This document shows positions 34,301-41,680 of a DNA stretch of 64,000 bases, in pieces. The notes below the pieces were generated by a model. It was not told the origin of the DNA. It ran no database searches and saw only the letters and a list, made by a program, of their open reading frames with translations. A program made the position numbers and the translations under genes. The stretch is taken from positions 1,399,075 through 1,463,074 of the forward strand of contig JABAKD010000005.1 of the NCBI GenBank assembly GCA_012845835.1, in the 5' to 3' direction. The stretch's first letter is position 1. Every line of letters begins with the position of its first letter. The stretch is from Undaria pinnatifida. Its lineage: Eukaryota > Sar > Phaeophyceae > Laminariales > Alariaceae.

Positions 34301-34377
34301 GCCGCCGCCTGTTGTTCTCGTTCACGCGAGCCGGACGCGGCGCCGAGAATGAACCAGATTGCCACGAGCATAGCCAT
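15118..34377 (-). CDS. Gene A: secreted SGNH/GDSL-type hydrolase, ten exons, 419 aa
   Basis: Exons (high to low): 34258-34377, 33580-33705, 30914-30994, 28123-28224, 24710-24773, 23575-23741, 22924-23025, 19455-19580, 18205-18333, 15118-15360. All nine introns are GT-AG. Phases are 0 except intron 5 (phase 1). SGNH hydrolases use a Ser-Asp-His site to split esters; here the nucleophile is Ser47 in FGDSISD, the third block is ILIGSNEP (Asn175), and the Asp-His pair is FWDPRH (Asp383, His386). Residues 1-16 look like a signal peptide, so the enzyme is probably secreted or lumenal. The substrate cannot be read from the sequence; lipid or carbohydrate esters are the usual ones. Block II reads NFATSSA, with Ser where the family often has Gly. 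Introns total about 18 kb and carry repeats and pseudo-exons. Confidence 0.88.
16020..17190. repeat. G/C-homopolymer repeat family, C-rich orientation (intron 9 of gene A)
   Basis: Two tandem copies. 16020-16355 ends in the conserved terminus (TTGCAAAGATGAGTTTCGA ... CACAGCTGGAGTGTATTTTA), and 16400-17190 ends the same way. C runs at 16162-16176, 16388-16412 and elsewhere. The block with GCCTAGACCT and CACGCGTATA is shared with 25236-26000. Confidence 0.85.
17190..17440. repeat. Degenerate about 60-70-bp tandem repeat
   Basis: Repeats of a unit with CTGCCGACGGCGC and TATGTGAA-like text, three to four diverged copies inside intron 9 of gene A. Confidence 0.5.
17611..17650. repeat. Interstitial telomere-like run
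   Basis: GGGCTAGGGTTAGGGTTAGG: about three TTAGGG-type units inside intron 9 of gene A. Too short to be a telomere. Confidence 0.7.
17811..17915 (-). pseudogene. Pseudo-exon 9 of gene A
   Basis: Aligns with the exon 9 donor side (18192-18300), including the intron side (GTATCAGGTTACC against GTATCAGCTTACC) and the GGTACCCA stretch. Frames are broken. About 280 bp downstream of the real exon. Confidence 0.75.
18205..18333 (-). CDS. Gene A exon 9
   Basis: Forty-three codons: ALVDKPEIFEDLGFTASP ... CLDFHFTIDEQSEIMGTR. Acceptor CGTCAG, donor GTAAGC. A decayed copy including intron flank lies at 17811-17915. Confidence 0.88.
19455..19580 (-). CDS. Gene A exon 8
   Basis: Forty-two codons: DVIDTGLADTLDLVSLQ ... 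EIAQANRQVRVLDMYALSA. Acceptor GTCAG, donor GTAAGT. It equals gene B exon 8 in length; VRVLDMYALSA corresponds to [11 protein letters not shown]. Intron 7 (3343 bp) before it holds a G-rich repeat and the GACGATAT satellite. Confidence 0.88.
20080..20140. repeat. Degenerate telomere-like G-rich run
   Basis: GGGTAGGGGTGG, GTTAGGGTGAGGGTTGGG and TTTAGGG in a row, in intron 7 of gene A. Confidence 0.55.
20672..21010. repeat. GACGATAT satellite
   Basis: About 40 copies of a 8-9-bp core (GACGATATG, GACGAAATG, GACGATTGG) with higher-order units such as ATATATGACGATTGGACG. On the minus strand it reads as Ser-Ser-Tyr-Arg-His runs for over 100 residues without a stop, but this is a result of the unit and not a gene. 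In intron 7 of gene A. Confidence 0.9.
21205..21310. repeat. 9-bp TTTGTAGTA / TTTGTACCA minisatellite
   Basis: Roughly ten units; the type changes from TTTGTAGTA to TTTGTACCA and back. In intron 7 of gene A. Confidence 0.85.
21387..21888 (+). repeat. G/C-homopolymer repeat, G-rich orientation (intron 7 of gene A)
   Basis: Starts TATAAAAAATGAAAATACAC, then about 250 bp of conserved unique sequence, then GGTGAGGGG, a spacer with GGTTTTGATCAAAA, and long G runs (21748-21772, 21856-21870). The first 240 bp are almost identical to the reverse complement of 26430-26671 at the other side of gene A exons 5-7. Confidence 0.92.
22924..23025 (-). CDS. Gene A exon 7
   Basis: Thirty-four codons: EIIGAWKAAIARLIKRG then [17 protein letters not shown]. 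Acceptor CGCAG, donor GTGAGT. Corresponds to the helix-strand stretch (GARKFxVxNLPPLGxxP in plant GDSL enzymes). A decayed copy is at 23129-23178. Confidence 0.9.
23129..23178 (-). pseudogene. Pseudo-exon 7 of gene A
   Basis: AGCCTGACGATCGCTGCAT and AAGCGCCGACGATTTCTTG match the 5' half of exon 7 (AGCCTTGCGATCGCTGCTT and AAGCGCCGATGATTTCCTG). The exon is broken off after this. Confidence 0.8.
23200..23325 (-). pseudogene. Pseudo-exon 6 of gene A
   Basis: Matches the 3' part of exon 6 through shared pieces such as ACGGGTC, CATCCC, TTAGCGAGTAA against AATAGCGAGTAA, and ATCATCGGCCCAAAGG against ACCATCGGCTCGAAGG. With pseudo-exon 7 right after it, this is a remnant of a joined exon 6-7 segment inserted between real exons 6 and 7. 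Confidence 0.75.
23370..23570. repeat. CAAT/CAAC tetranucleotide-like repeat
   Basis: Imperfect AATCAACC / CAATCAAC array in intron 6 of gene A, running up to the exon 6 donor. Confidence 0.8.
23575..23741 (-). CDS. Gene A exon 6: IGSN block
   Basis: 167 bases, starting with the last two bases of a split Asp codon: HTHIILIGSNEPFRLFDAF ... GGDGYQDPVDFDMVF ... ITFEPMVR. Acceptor TACAG, donor GTGAGG. Asn175 is the predicted oxyanion-hole residue. A decayed copy lies at 23200-23325. Confidence 0.9.
24205..24345 (+). repeat. Old truncated copy of the G/C-homopolymer family
   Basis: Conserved terminus only (CTGTGAGATCGAAGATTTTG, AAGCTGTGTGTGAT, GTGTGCCCTCATTAAG) without the homopolymer half. More diverged than the copies at 21387, 58431 and 60198. 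Intron 5 of gene A. Confidence 0.75.
24710..24773 (-). CDS. Gene A exon 5
   Basis: Sixty-four bases, phase 0 in and phase 1 out: TLREQVFRYEKDVLEVTDAT. Acceptor CCGCAG, donor GTAAGC. Matches gene B exon 5 ([20 protein letters not shown]) in length and phase. It is the amphipathic helix before the IGxN block. Confidence 0.86.
25020..26671. repeat. G/C-homopolymer repeat cluster, C-rich orientation (intron 4 of gene A)
   Basis: Ends at 26671 with the conserved terminus in inverted orientation to 21387. Inside are tandem units of about 299 bp: the block with GCCTAGACCTAGCACCACGC occurs at 25391 and 25690, and a third related one at 25982. C runs of 14-30 lie at 25099, 25325, 25494, 25630, 25792, 25928, 26255 and 26358. 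The 26430 copy lacks about 90 bp that the 21387 copy has between the conserved part and the GGCCTGGTTTTGATC spacer. Confidence 0.9.
27290..27490. repeat. AAGGTATAATA-type degenerate short repeat
   Basis: Many diverged copies of AATAAGGTATA / AATAAGGCA (10-11 bp) in intron 4 of gene A. Confidence 0.75.
28123..28224 (-). CDS. Gene A exon 4: NFATSSA block
   Basis: Thirty-four codons, acceptor AAATAG, donor [21 protein letters not shown] then CTGYTGEYENLPTG. NFATSSA takes the place of the NFAxGGA block II that normally supplies an oxyanion-hole Gly. A plus-strand open frame over the same bases is an antisense shadow. Intron 3 is 2689 bp and holds a MITE. Confidence 0.88.
28690..29590. repeat. 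About 141-bp repeat units flanking and containing MITE-1
   Basis: The segment with ACTGGCGTTTGAATCCACC at 29062 and ACTGGCGTTTGGATCCACC at 29475 belongs to a unit of about 141 bp once MITE-1 is removed. CTCACTACCGAGCATCGGCC (29408) and CTCACTGCCGAGCATCGGCC (29541) are the following part. Upstream, CACATGGAGCGGAAACAGG (28843) and CACATGGAGCGAAAACTGG (28951) are further repeated pieces. Plus-strand frames here are not convincing as genes. Intron 3 of gene A. Confidence 0.75.
29126..29393. mobile_element. MITE-1 (family A), with GGGG target duplication
   Basis: Starts GACCAAGGCTACGGTAAGGG and ends with the near complement (CCCCCCTACCGTAGCCGGGGTC). Non-coding; inside are CACTCGCACGAGTAG and CACTCGCGCGAGTGACC small hairpins. 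Both flanks read GGGG. The empty site is kept in the neighbouring 141-bp unit at about 29520-29545. Confidence 0.88.
30292..30574. repeat. 141-bp direct tandem duplication
   Basis: 30292-30432 repeated at 30433-30574. Unit from TTGATAACAGTAGGTG to GATGCTGGGGTTGCG. Only about three differences by eye, so recent. In intron 3 of gene A. Confidence 0.9.
30914..30994 (-). CDS. Gene A exon 3
   Basis: Twenty-seven codons: starts SEFKAYLPSRGSVTNGR and ends PTYLLVPD, acceptor GTCAG, donor GTGAGA. TNGRVWPTYL corresponds to the SNGxxWxxxL stretch found after block I in GDSL hydrolases. Intron 2 is 2585 bp. Confidence 0.88.
31176..31262 (-). pseudogene. Pseudo-exon 3 of gene A
   Basis: After TCAGTCAG the minus strand reads PEFKAYLSPSGSAATGK, against SEFKAYLPSRGSVTNGR in exon 3, and then diverges (ESPY). 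The acceptor is kept but the donor side is lost. About 180 bp upstream of the real exon; use as an alternative exon would change the reading frame or end the protein. Confidence 0.85.
31455..31765. repeat. Two old copies of the G/C-homopolymer family terminus
   Basis: CCTGTTGACCCTG ... GGGGAGTC ... GCCTGCAAAGTTGAGT at 31455-31610 and again ATCACGCAGCCTGCAAAGTTG at 31670-31765 are diverged forms of the conserved terminus. No homopolymer half. Intron 2 of gene A. Confidence 0.65.
31828..32010 (+). repeat. Dispersed repeat, partner at 35950-36200
   Basis: TTTTTGTGGCGGACG, then TATCACTTT, then CTCCAGAGTGACTGGA, GACTTGATTA and GCGAGAACAACA occur in the same order in both places. About 180-200 bp. 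Intron 2 of gene A. Confidence 0.75.
31990..32130. repeat. ACA/CGAAC-rich low-complexity tract
   Basis: AACAACAAACAACA, ACACGACAAGAACGAACATG and similar. In intron 2 of gene A. Confidence 0.8.
33262..33455 (-). pseudogene. Pseudo-exon 2 of gene A
   Basis: TCGACGAAGAGATTTCCCAAGG (33270) matches the 3' part of exon 2 (TCAGCGAAGAGATTTGTCCA), and GAGGGTCGCCGAACACC (33428) matches its 5' part. They are about 60 bp further apart than in the exon, so an insertion has broken it. Confidence 0.55.
33580..33705 (-). CDS. Gene A exon 2: GDSIS nucleophile block
   Basis: Forty-two codons, acceptor GCAG, donor GTGAGC. Starts [20 protein letters not shown]. Ser47 is the predicted nucleophile. About 30 of 42 positions equal gene B exon 2 by eye. 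Intron 1 is 552 bp. Confidence 0.92.
34258..34377 (-). CDS. Gene A exon 1: signal peptide and YKKWR block
   Basis: Forty codons from MAMLVAIWFILGAAS to PPYYKKWRRDPK, ending AAG before donor GTACGA. The hydrophobic stretch at residues 3-15 then Gly-Ser suggests signal peptidase cleavage near 16. The first of two close ATGs (34377 and 34371) is used. The YYKKWRRDPK end matches [10 protein letters not shown] of gene B exon 1. Confidence 0.85.
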
Positions 34378-35560
34378 GTTCTTCCTTCCGGTTAGCCAAG
34401 CGACACGAGCGACACGGCAGCAGTAGCAGCAGAATAGGGCACCACCAGCAGGAGTGGCAGCTACCGGGTTTGGTATATGGCCGTACTCTGCTGTTGTTGT
34501 TGAAGCGAAAGTTTGAACGAACAGAAAAGAAAAAAAAGCAGGACAAGGAGCTTTCCGCAAGAAAAGGAAGAAATCCTCTCACACACGAGGATTACTACGC
34601 TTCAGTGTAGAAAGAAGAAGCGCGACTCCGAGCACGACGATCCTGTGAGATAGATACAGCTACTGTGTAGATGCGGGGTGTACGAATGTCTGAACTGGCC
34701 TTTGCACGTAGTGGTGGTGGTGGTGGTGGTGGTGTGGATAGTTTCGAACTCTGGCGTGGTGCGAAGTGCGGGGCATCCTTTTGTTCTTTTCCTCGCTTGA
34801 ACCAAAATCGGCTCTTTAGGTGTAGTCTAGACTAGACTAAGACTAGTCTATAAAATTGCGGACCAATTGACCACATAAATGTGCATTAATAAATGCGCTT
34901 TAATTAAAACTTTTTCGAAAACACCGGAGTGCTGTAATTTTACTTTCTTTTCCTTGCTATTCTTCTTCCAATAATCGACTTTGCTGGTGTTTAGTACGTA
35001 TGTATGGGTATTTTGATAGCATTGCTTGGCTGGTGGACTGGTTGATACCTTTTAGCCACCCTTCCCCCGGCAGGCGAGCTCGCACGTATATTTTTAGCAT
35101 GACATATGTACAGTATACTGATGAGATGTATGGTCACATTCTACGTGTAATATCGTCTACCGGGTATGGACTACTACGTGGTTGTGCCGTATTTCATTTT
35201 TTGCTATTATTGATAGATCGGATGCGTGTTTTTTTTGTTTTTCCGAAGCGCTGTGTGAAGCTTTTTTTGCCTTTTACCTAGCGCTATACTACCAGGTACA
35301 CCGCCCCTGCTGGCGAGTTGACGTAACCTATTATTATTAATCTAGTACGTACCTAATGCTTTCATTGCCCTCGTTTTCTATTATTGCTCTCGTTTTTCTC
35401 TTCCTTGTTGTTCCTTTTAATTACCAGGTAGTATTTGTTTTATTTTTTTCCTCGGAGTGGTGTAAAGGTTTGTTTTCCTGGGTGGCATGCGGTGGTGAAA
35501 TCGGTTTCAACTGGGAGTCTTAAAACGTTTAGACTAGACTATATATGTAGACTATATACT
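34378..35560. other. Upstream region of gene A; no gene seen
   Basis: No TATA-type element can be chosen with confidence. 34815-34850 has TAGTCTAGACTAGACTAAGA, a palindromic motif that recurs elsewhere near element ends (35540, 53890, 59846, 61434). Confidence 0.4.
34708..34740. repeat. GGT trinucleotide microsatellite
   Basis: About eight GGT units upstream of gene A. Confidence 0.85.
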
Positions 35561-35564
35561 TGCA

Positions 35565-35881
35565 AGACCAACGCTACGGTAGGGGGCTTATGCTGTTTTT
35601 TACCCCCTTTCGGCCTCTTTTGGGCACTATTTTTTTTTCAGTGGCTCGGTGTCACTCGCGCGAGTGACCCCCCTATTCCTTGCGGTCACAGGCTTTCGCT
35701 ATGCTGTTTAACATTCTCGATACTAATGCCAAAAGGGATAGTCTAGTTAGCTACGCTGCAACAAAAAAATTCGCCGAACGTGCTTTTTTTGTCAGTGAGC
35801 CAGGTACATACAGAGTCACTCGCGAGACTGGCTCAGACGCGGTAGTGAAATTTGGGGGTAGCCCCCTACTGTTGTATCCTT
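35565..35881 (+). repeat. Element related to MITE family A host sequence (copy 1)
   Basis: CAACGCTACGGTAGGGGGC ... GTGTCACTCGCGCGAGTGACC ... ACATTCTCGATACTAATGCC ... TTTGGGGGTAGCCCCCTAC. The same order is found at 48048-48717, where a MITE and a pentanucleotide array interrupt it. Short open frames in it are not kept between copies. Confidence 0.75.
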
Positions 35882-35919
35882 AATCATAATCATCACAACC
35901 ACGGACGGACCCCCGTTAC

Positions 35920-36021
35920 TTACCTGGTACGTACGCTGACTTCCGAATACACTTCATTTTTGTGGCGACGTACCTGGTACGTGCGCTGACTTTCGAATAC
36001 TACACTTCATTTTTGTGGCGG
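35920..36021. repeat. About 50-bp tandem duplication
   Basis: CCTGGTACGTACGCTGACTT ... CACTTCATTTTTGTGGCG at 35920-35968 and again at 35969-36021. Confidence 0.85.
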
Positions 36022-36200
36022 ATGCACGACTTTTGCTTCAGCTTCGTAAGATATGTGTACGTGTACAGCAGTAGTATCACTTTTTTATTGAGTATTTTTC
36101 CCCTCTGGCTGGGGCACTCTCCCGCTCTAGAGTGACTGGACTCTGCCCTGTAATCACTGACTTGATTACGCGAGTTCTTGATGCGAGAACAACAACAACT
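35950..36200 (+). repeat. Dispersed repeat, partner of 31828-32010
   Basis: Same order of blocks as at 31828: TTTTTGTGGCGGATG, TATCACTTTTTTATT, CTCTAGAGTGACTGGA, GACTTGATTA, GCGAGAACAACA. Confidence 0.75.
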
Positions 36201-36729
36201 AACTCCGCTCACAAGGAAGTAACTCACAAGAAATTCTGCCTCCAACATAAATGAGGAAGCCTAGCCACTGCCGCCCACAAGTATTAAGAGTATGCGACCT
36301 CTCTCTCTGTGTCGCTGGCCTTGACCCAAGTATAGAGACACAAGCGCTGCCACCACATGGCTTGACAGCAGGCGCTTTTAACACGCAGGCAGGGTGAGGC
36401 TAAGCTAATATCCCGGGGGCGTCGCACAAGTGGCAATGGAAGAACATAGCCTTTCACTCATAGTGTGGGGAGCGAGCGCAAATCTCGAGAGCATATTTTT
36501 TCTTGGTTTTCGAAGGAAAGAAAACCTCTTCAAAGAGGATCGGACACAAGAGTCCTGCGTATCATCGGGTGGTGCATGATCAATTTCTCAACACATTTGA
36601 CAACCAAGCAAGGTTACCAATCAATCAACCCCCACCCTGTTCTCATACACTTTTGTCCACTACTCTCAGCGCACGTGGGACCAATGAGCAGTGCCTTACA
36701 CATTTTCTGAATAGGTCAGGGGGCGTGCC

Positions 36730-37440
36730 ACGTCATGCCCGTGCGTTGTCATGAGACTGCCATGGTTCATGTGTCATGGCATCTTCATGGCAATGCCAAT
36801 GGGTCATTCGCCATTGGGGCATATCTGGAATGTTCATGGCACATCCCATCATTTCATGCTTATTGTATGTCCGTAGCATTACCACGCCATGGTATTGTGC
36901 ATGGCATTGCCGCGACATGTTCATGGAATATTAACCATACAACGTGCCATGCAGACCATGGGTGGATGCACCCTGGTCATTGAAGTCATCGTCCAACCAT
37001 GGTTGTGCATGGTAATGCCATGGAGATGTCCATGGTGGTGCCATGACAATGCGTGGTGCATCCATGCTTCACCATGAGTTGCGTCATGGTTCGTCCTTGG
37101 TGCATGAGTAGTACGCCATGGGATGTGCCATGACACGTTCATGGCACGTGTTCTACGTGACAAGTCATGGCACATGCCACGAACTAGCTGTGAACATACC
37201 ATCCACATGCCATGACATGGCATGCCATGAACATGCCATGACATGTCCATTACGATGGGGTCATGGTGCATCCATGGCATGCCTACGGGAATATGCCATG
37301 GCTGATCATGGCATGCCATCGCCATGGCTATGGCCTTGGCCTCGCATGTCCATGGCCCAAACACCATGGCACGTGCCATGGACACCACCATGGTTGTTCA
37401 TCCATGGACCAACCACGGATAGGTCGTGCACCATCTACGG
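36730..37440. repeat. CATG-palindrome satellite (CCATGG/GCATGC rich)
   Basis: About 700 bp in which CATGGCA, CCATGG, GCCATG and TGCCATGACATG recur every 8-15 bp without a fixed period. Because the core is its own complement, both strands give His/Met/Trp/Cys-rich open frames (156 aa minus, 113 aa plus). I take these as by-products of the composition. Confidence 0.85.
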
Positions 37441-37454
37441 ACATCTCGAGTCGT

Positions 37455-37570
37455 TCTAGCCCCCCCATTTTTTCTTCAACGAAATCGTCTGCTTCGAAAC
37501 CACCTCCCGGTCCTAACTCCTGAAAAATGCGGTGCCCTCGCGACCCCGACGTCGTCGTTCGACGGTCGTT
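37455..37570 (+). repeat. About 100-bp dispersed repeat (copy 1 of 4)
   Basis: TTCTTCAACGAAATCGTCTGC, then a GAAACCAC stretch, then CTCCTGAAAAATGCGGTGCCC, then CCCCGACGTCGTCG. Other copies: 38188-38300 (minus), 40330-40450 (plus), 62178-62260 (plus). Confidence 0.75.
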
Positions 37571-38187
37571 TGTTTCCAATGAAGAAAATCAGTGTAACCG
37601 CAGTTTTCCCAGGAAATCCCAAACTAGACTACGTTGCTATTTCCGCTCTGAAGAAGGGGCACCATCCATTGCCTAATCAGCGCATGGCAGGCACGACTGA
37701 GAAGGAATGCTTTCATCCGTTGCCTGATAGCCCTCGTTGATTCCCTCGAGTTTGAAATAAAACTTTCGATGAAGACTATGTATATTGTACTCACTTGTTT
37801 CAGCGGCTCATAGAGGCACTCACCGCGCGAGTGGCCTTCGGGGCGCTCCGGCCTCACGATGCGCGCCGCTATATTGGCCGGGCCTTGCTAACATTTAGGC
37901 TGCGCGAACGTAATATGTTCTTGTTGAAGATGATCTTTATTGAGATGCGCCTAGCTACGCGCGAGAGAGTCACCTCACAACTGAAAGATGACGGTCAAAA
38001 TAGAGGTGGCGCGACGATGGCAGCCTTAGTATTTTGCGCAGATACGAATGATTCTACGGTACCCCCCGCTCCAGAACCAGCGATATTCCTTAACGAACGT
38101 TTCATGGCTGCTTGAAACGAGGAAGGATGCTGTGAAAAAAACGATATCTTCATACTTCGAAGTACATTTTAATGTTTGCAAGAGACT

Positions 38188-38345
38188 ACTGAACGACTAC
38201 GCCGGGGTGGCAAGGGGCATCGTATTTCAGGAGACACGGTCGGGAGCTGGTTTCAAGACCGGTGATTTCGCTAAAGAAAGTCGGGGGCGGGGGGGGGGGG
38301 GGGGGGGGGAGAGGGGCTACTACCGCAGAACGATATAGAACGACT
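38188..38345 (-). repeat. About 100-bp dispersed repeat (copy 2), next to a G run
   Basis: Inverse orientation: CGCCGGGGTGGCAAGGGGC, TTTCAGGAGACACGGTCGG, GGTTTCAAGACCGG, GATTTCGCTAAAGAAA, then a G run at 38288-38308. Confidence 0.75.
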
Positions 38346-38784
38346 GATATGTTGCTGATGATGTGATGCACTGATGGTGCGCGTTTTGTTTATGTTGAAG
38401 CAGTTCTTTCTACCCAACCACAGCGGCAGCGCACCCGGTATCCGTACCGACGGTGTACCCCCCAGATATACTGTACCAATAATGCGATGACAGTTCTATT
38501 GACTGTATACATACGCATTATTTGAATATTTGTCTACACTCTACTTATCATAAGAGGAGCAACTCGCGCCCCTCTCACACAACTTAAGTACGACTCGCCC
38601 CCCCTGACCCCTTCCCGCCCAAGGCCCGCTTCAGCATAGAAACAACGTTGACCTACGTTAGGGTACGGGTCAGCCCACCGTCGCCTTTGCTGCAGTTGAG
38701 TGCCGCAAAAATCGCTTCCGGAAGGAACAATCTCTTTTAACGCTCCCCCGGCATGGGTCATATTTTCCACATCACATACAAAAC

Positions 38785-39300
38785 ATCCAACTTATAGCCG
38801 ATGCTTGGTCTTCCCGTGTGGGGAAAACAATACATCATGCAAAACGAAAATAGGAGAAAAACCCAACAAACACCTAACACAACGTTAAATAAATGAAGTT
38901 GATGACAAATCCACCGATGCAAAGCTCTACGGAAAACAGCTGCTGGTACGTGCCCCACACGCACCGTGAACAAAACATCCAACAGACATCTAATACAACG
39001 AAGCTTAGAGCAACGGACAACCAAACATCCCTCTCCGACGCATAGCCACTGTTTCTTGCTGTGTGAGGAGGACATACATCGTTCCATCGGAAACGGAAGA
39101 AAACCAGAGAAACGTTCAGCATGCATATTTAAACTCTTAAACCAAACAAAGGGCAACCAAACCGTCCGCCCCGGCATCTAGCCGATGCTTTTTTCTGTGT
39201 GGTGAGGGGATACATTGTACCATGGGCGTTGCGAGAAAAATGCAAGAAACACCCAATAGCACACGAAGGCTACAATAGTGCACGTGTTGAAGGAAGGAGC
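38785..39300. repeat. Three diverged tandem units of about 170-230 bp
   Basis: CATAGCC/TAGCCGATGCTT followed by TGTGTGG(T/G)GAGG-like text, ACATCGTTCC/ACATTGTACC and GAGAAA recurs at about 38800, 39040 and 39178, with AAACATCCAAC at 38785 and 38977. Minus-strand frames of 139, 94 and 82 aa run through them but do not agree with each other. Confidence 0.6.
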
Positions 39301-40329
39301 ATTAACTATCTCCCTCTGCGAAGAGCCCAGCACAGCTGCTCTAGGGTGGGAAACAGAAGAAAAAACACAGGAAACACGACGGCAAAGAAGCTCGCAACAA
39401 CACAGCAGAACCAAGCAATCCCTCCAGAAAAAACCCAGACAGATGTGCCTACGCGCGCTCAATAATGGAAACTACAACAGAGCCTCGTCCTCAAAACCCT
39501 TAGCAGCTGCTCCTATGTATGTTGCGCGGTGTCCCCCCAAGCGCACGCAATTCTTCTTCAAGGCGGGTACAATACACCTGATACGCAATCGCGCCACAAG
39601 GCTTGTCGCGAAAACCGCAAGCTGACTTGGACATAACAAGTCGTGTTTCACTACCAAACAATGTATAACGCCACCAATCGTCGGGTGTGTTGTCGGTTAC
39701 GTTATAGTACTAAAGAGAGGAAAGAGGAAGGGGAATTCGCTGTAACCCCCCCACTTAGCGCACATATACCCCCATGACACAACCGCTACACGTTTCTAAC
39801 AGTGATGGAACTCCCACGGCTAACCGTTTCCACTCCCTTCCTATCGAGATGACCCTCGCACCTTCATTGTAAGAGCCTCCCTAAAGACTACAGACGAGTT
39901 CGCCCCATATCCTCATGTCGAAAACACATGCACAGGTCCTCCGTTACTCTCTACGAAAAACGCCCCAACAACACGGTACAAAACCCATACTTCTACCTAC
40001 CTTGGCGCGCGTGCGCGCGACGTGCTCTGCAGTAGCCGCGATAGTTACCACCGTAGGGGGACGTAGACGGCTGAGCTTATACCCTACGCAGGTTTGTCGA
40101 TAAACTTCTGCACAGTATTTCCATAGGACAGAGAGTGTCGACGCACTCTGCTGATCCAATTTGTGGGAGCCTCTGGATCACACTGCCTTACAGCACATCT
40201 GTCACCGTTTTACGAAATCTGTCGGTGAAGGGAAGCGTGAATCTCGGACAAAAATATTTATCCGGTACCTCCCAGATAACGCTGGACTATTGAACACCAT
40301 AAAATCAGTTGCTACGACCCGGAGGCGTT

Positions 40330-40450
40330 CTGCGGTAGCCCCCCCAACTTTTCTTTAACGAAATCGGCGGTTTCAAAACCAGCTACCGTGTCGTATCTCC
40401 TGCAATACGGTGGGTGTCCCTCGACACCCTCCCCGACGTCATCGACCGAC
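40330..40450 (+). repeat. About 100-bp dispersed repeat (copy 3)
   Basis: CCCCCCCAACTTTTCTTTAA, AACGAAATCGGCGGTTTC, AAACCAGCTACCG, CTCCTGCAATACGG, CCCCGACGTCATCG. The surrounding 39470-40330 shows nothing else recognisable. Confidence 0.75.
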
Positions 40451-40667
40451 AGACCTTTTGCACACAACAAACTATATTGATACTATGTTTTCAATTGTAT
40501 CCTTCCTTGTGTCGAGAAGCCATGAAACGTTCGTTCAAACAAAATTGCTTGTTTTGGGGGGGGCTATCGCGGTAAGAATCAGTCACCGGTAACGCTAAAC
40601 AGAAGCACACTCTTGGGCCTGTCTGGTGGCTAAGCCTGGGCCTCATATGCACTCCAGAGTGGTTCTG

Positions 40668-40760
40668 ACGAAGGCTACGGTACGGAGGGTACCCCCATTT
40701 TCCATGCCGAGTGTAAACCTCGAGTAGCTTTAAACCACTCGCACGTGTGGCGTTAAACCG
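40668..40760 (+). repeat. Left end of a family A MITE, decayed
   Basis: GAAGGCTACGGTACGGAGGG then TACCCCCATTTTCC and GTAAACC... resembles the start of MITE-1 to MITE-3, without the other end. Confidence 0.6.
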
Positions 40761-41264
40761 CTCACGCGAGTCACTCTGTGCTAAGCGAAAAAAGCGACAT
40801 CACGTATGTATATAGGCATACTTTGTTGGCACAGCGTAGCAAACGTTTTCGCCGCGCGGTGTTGCCTGCTACCGCGAAGTCGAAACGCGCCAAAGCGCCT
40901 GAAAAGATTGCCAAAAGCAACGGAGGGTAGCTACTCGCTCGCGGCCTAACAGTGCCCCCCTCCATCGTACCCTTGGCCTTCCCGCCCCCTCCGTCCATTC
41001 ACCTTCAAGTTAGAAGGTAGCAGGGACTGCTAGCTCAGCCTTTATAGTACACCACTAAAATAACAGCTCGCCACCCTAAGGGTTCGTCTGGCGGGCAACC
41101 CTTCTTCCACTTGAAAAAAAGCTTATTCAACATTGATTCGAAGTAGCCTGTCCCCCGAAAGCGAGGAAGAACTGGTAGAGAGGTTAGTACTGAACCTACG
41201 ACTTTCCCGACGGGCTGTTACCGCTCCCGTCTTACACGTTTGCAGGGGAAATGCTTTTCACCCT

Positions 41265-41370
41265 CGGCTGATCATGATTCGGATCGTCTTTGGTGCACTA
41301 CCATGTAGCATCTGCCAGGTCTTGGCGAATGCTGGTGGCCAAGAGAAAAGTGTCTCGTCAGCCACGGTGT
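41265..41370 (-). pseudogene. Pseudo-exon 10 of gene B
   Basis: GGATCGTCTTTGGTGCACTA, CCATGTAGCATCTGCCAGG, CTTGGCGAATGCTGGTGG match 41477-41556 in exon 10 (GGGCTCGTCTTTAGAGCACT, CCTAATAGCATCGGCAAGG, CTTGGTGAACGCCGGTGG). Lies just 3' of the real stop. Confidence 0.82.
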
Positions 41371-41428
41371 CGTTGCGGTGGGAGGTGGGCTGGGGTGCTG
41401 CATGACGTCGGTCGGAGATTGCTCTGAC

Positions 41429-41680
41429 CTACACGTCCATGGGGCAAAGTATCTCCGCCCACGGCGTATCGTAGTTGGGCTCGTCTTTAGAGCACTGCCT
41501 AATAGCATCGGCAAGGACTTGGTGAACGCCGGTGGTGAAGTGAAGCGAGTCCCAGAATATGTACTTCTCCGGGTCCTCGCAAGCCGTAGCGGACGGGTTA
41601 CCCTCGTAGCAGTTCTGGCAAGGCGAAGTCGAGTCTGCGCAAAGGTCACACTCCCCCTGACAACCTTCGGCACGCTCCGC
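41429..41680 (-). CDS. Gene B exon 10: Cys-rich insert and Asp-His block
   Basis: Eighty-three codons and [23 protein letters not shown], then [17 protein letters not shown], then [20 protein letters not shown], ending CPMDV. Acceptor CTCAG. The same Cys pattern as gene A. Confidence 0.93.
   Translation of the reverse strand, partial: AERAEGCQGECDLCADSTSPCQNCYEGNPSATACEDPEKYIFWDSLHFTTGVHQVLADAIRQCSKDEPNYDTPWAEILCPMDV

Noticed and set aside
36921-37391. 156-codon minus-strand His/Met/Trp-rich frame
   Set aside because: A by-product of the CATG-palindrome satellite; the opposite strand is open too.
38758-39177. 139-codon minus-strand frame with hydrophobic stretches
   Set aside because: It spans diverged tandem units whose other copies do not keep the frame.
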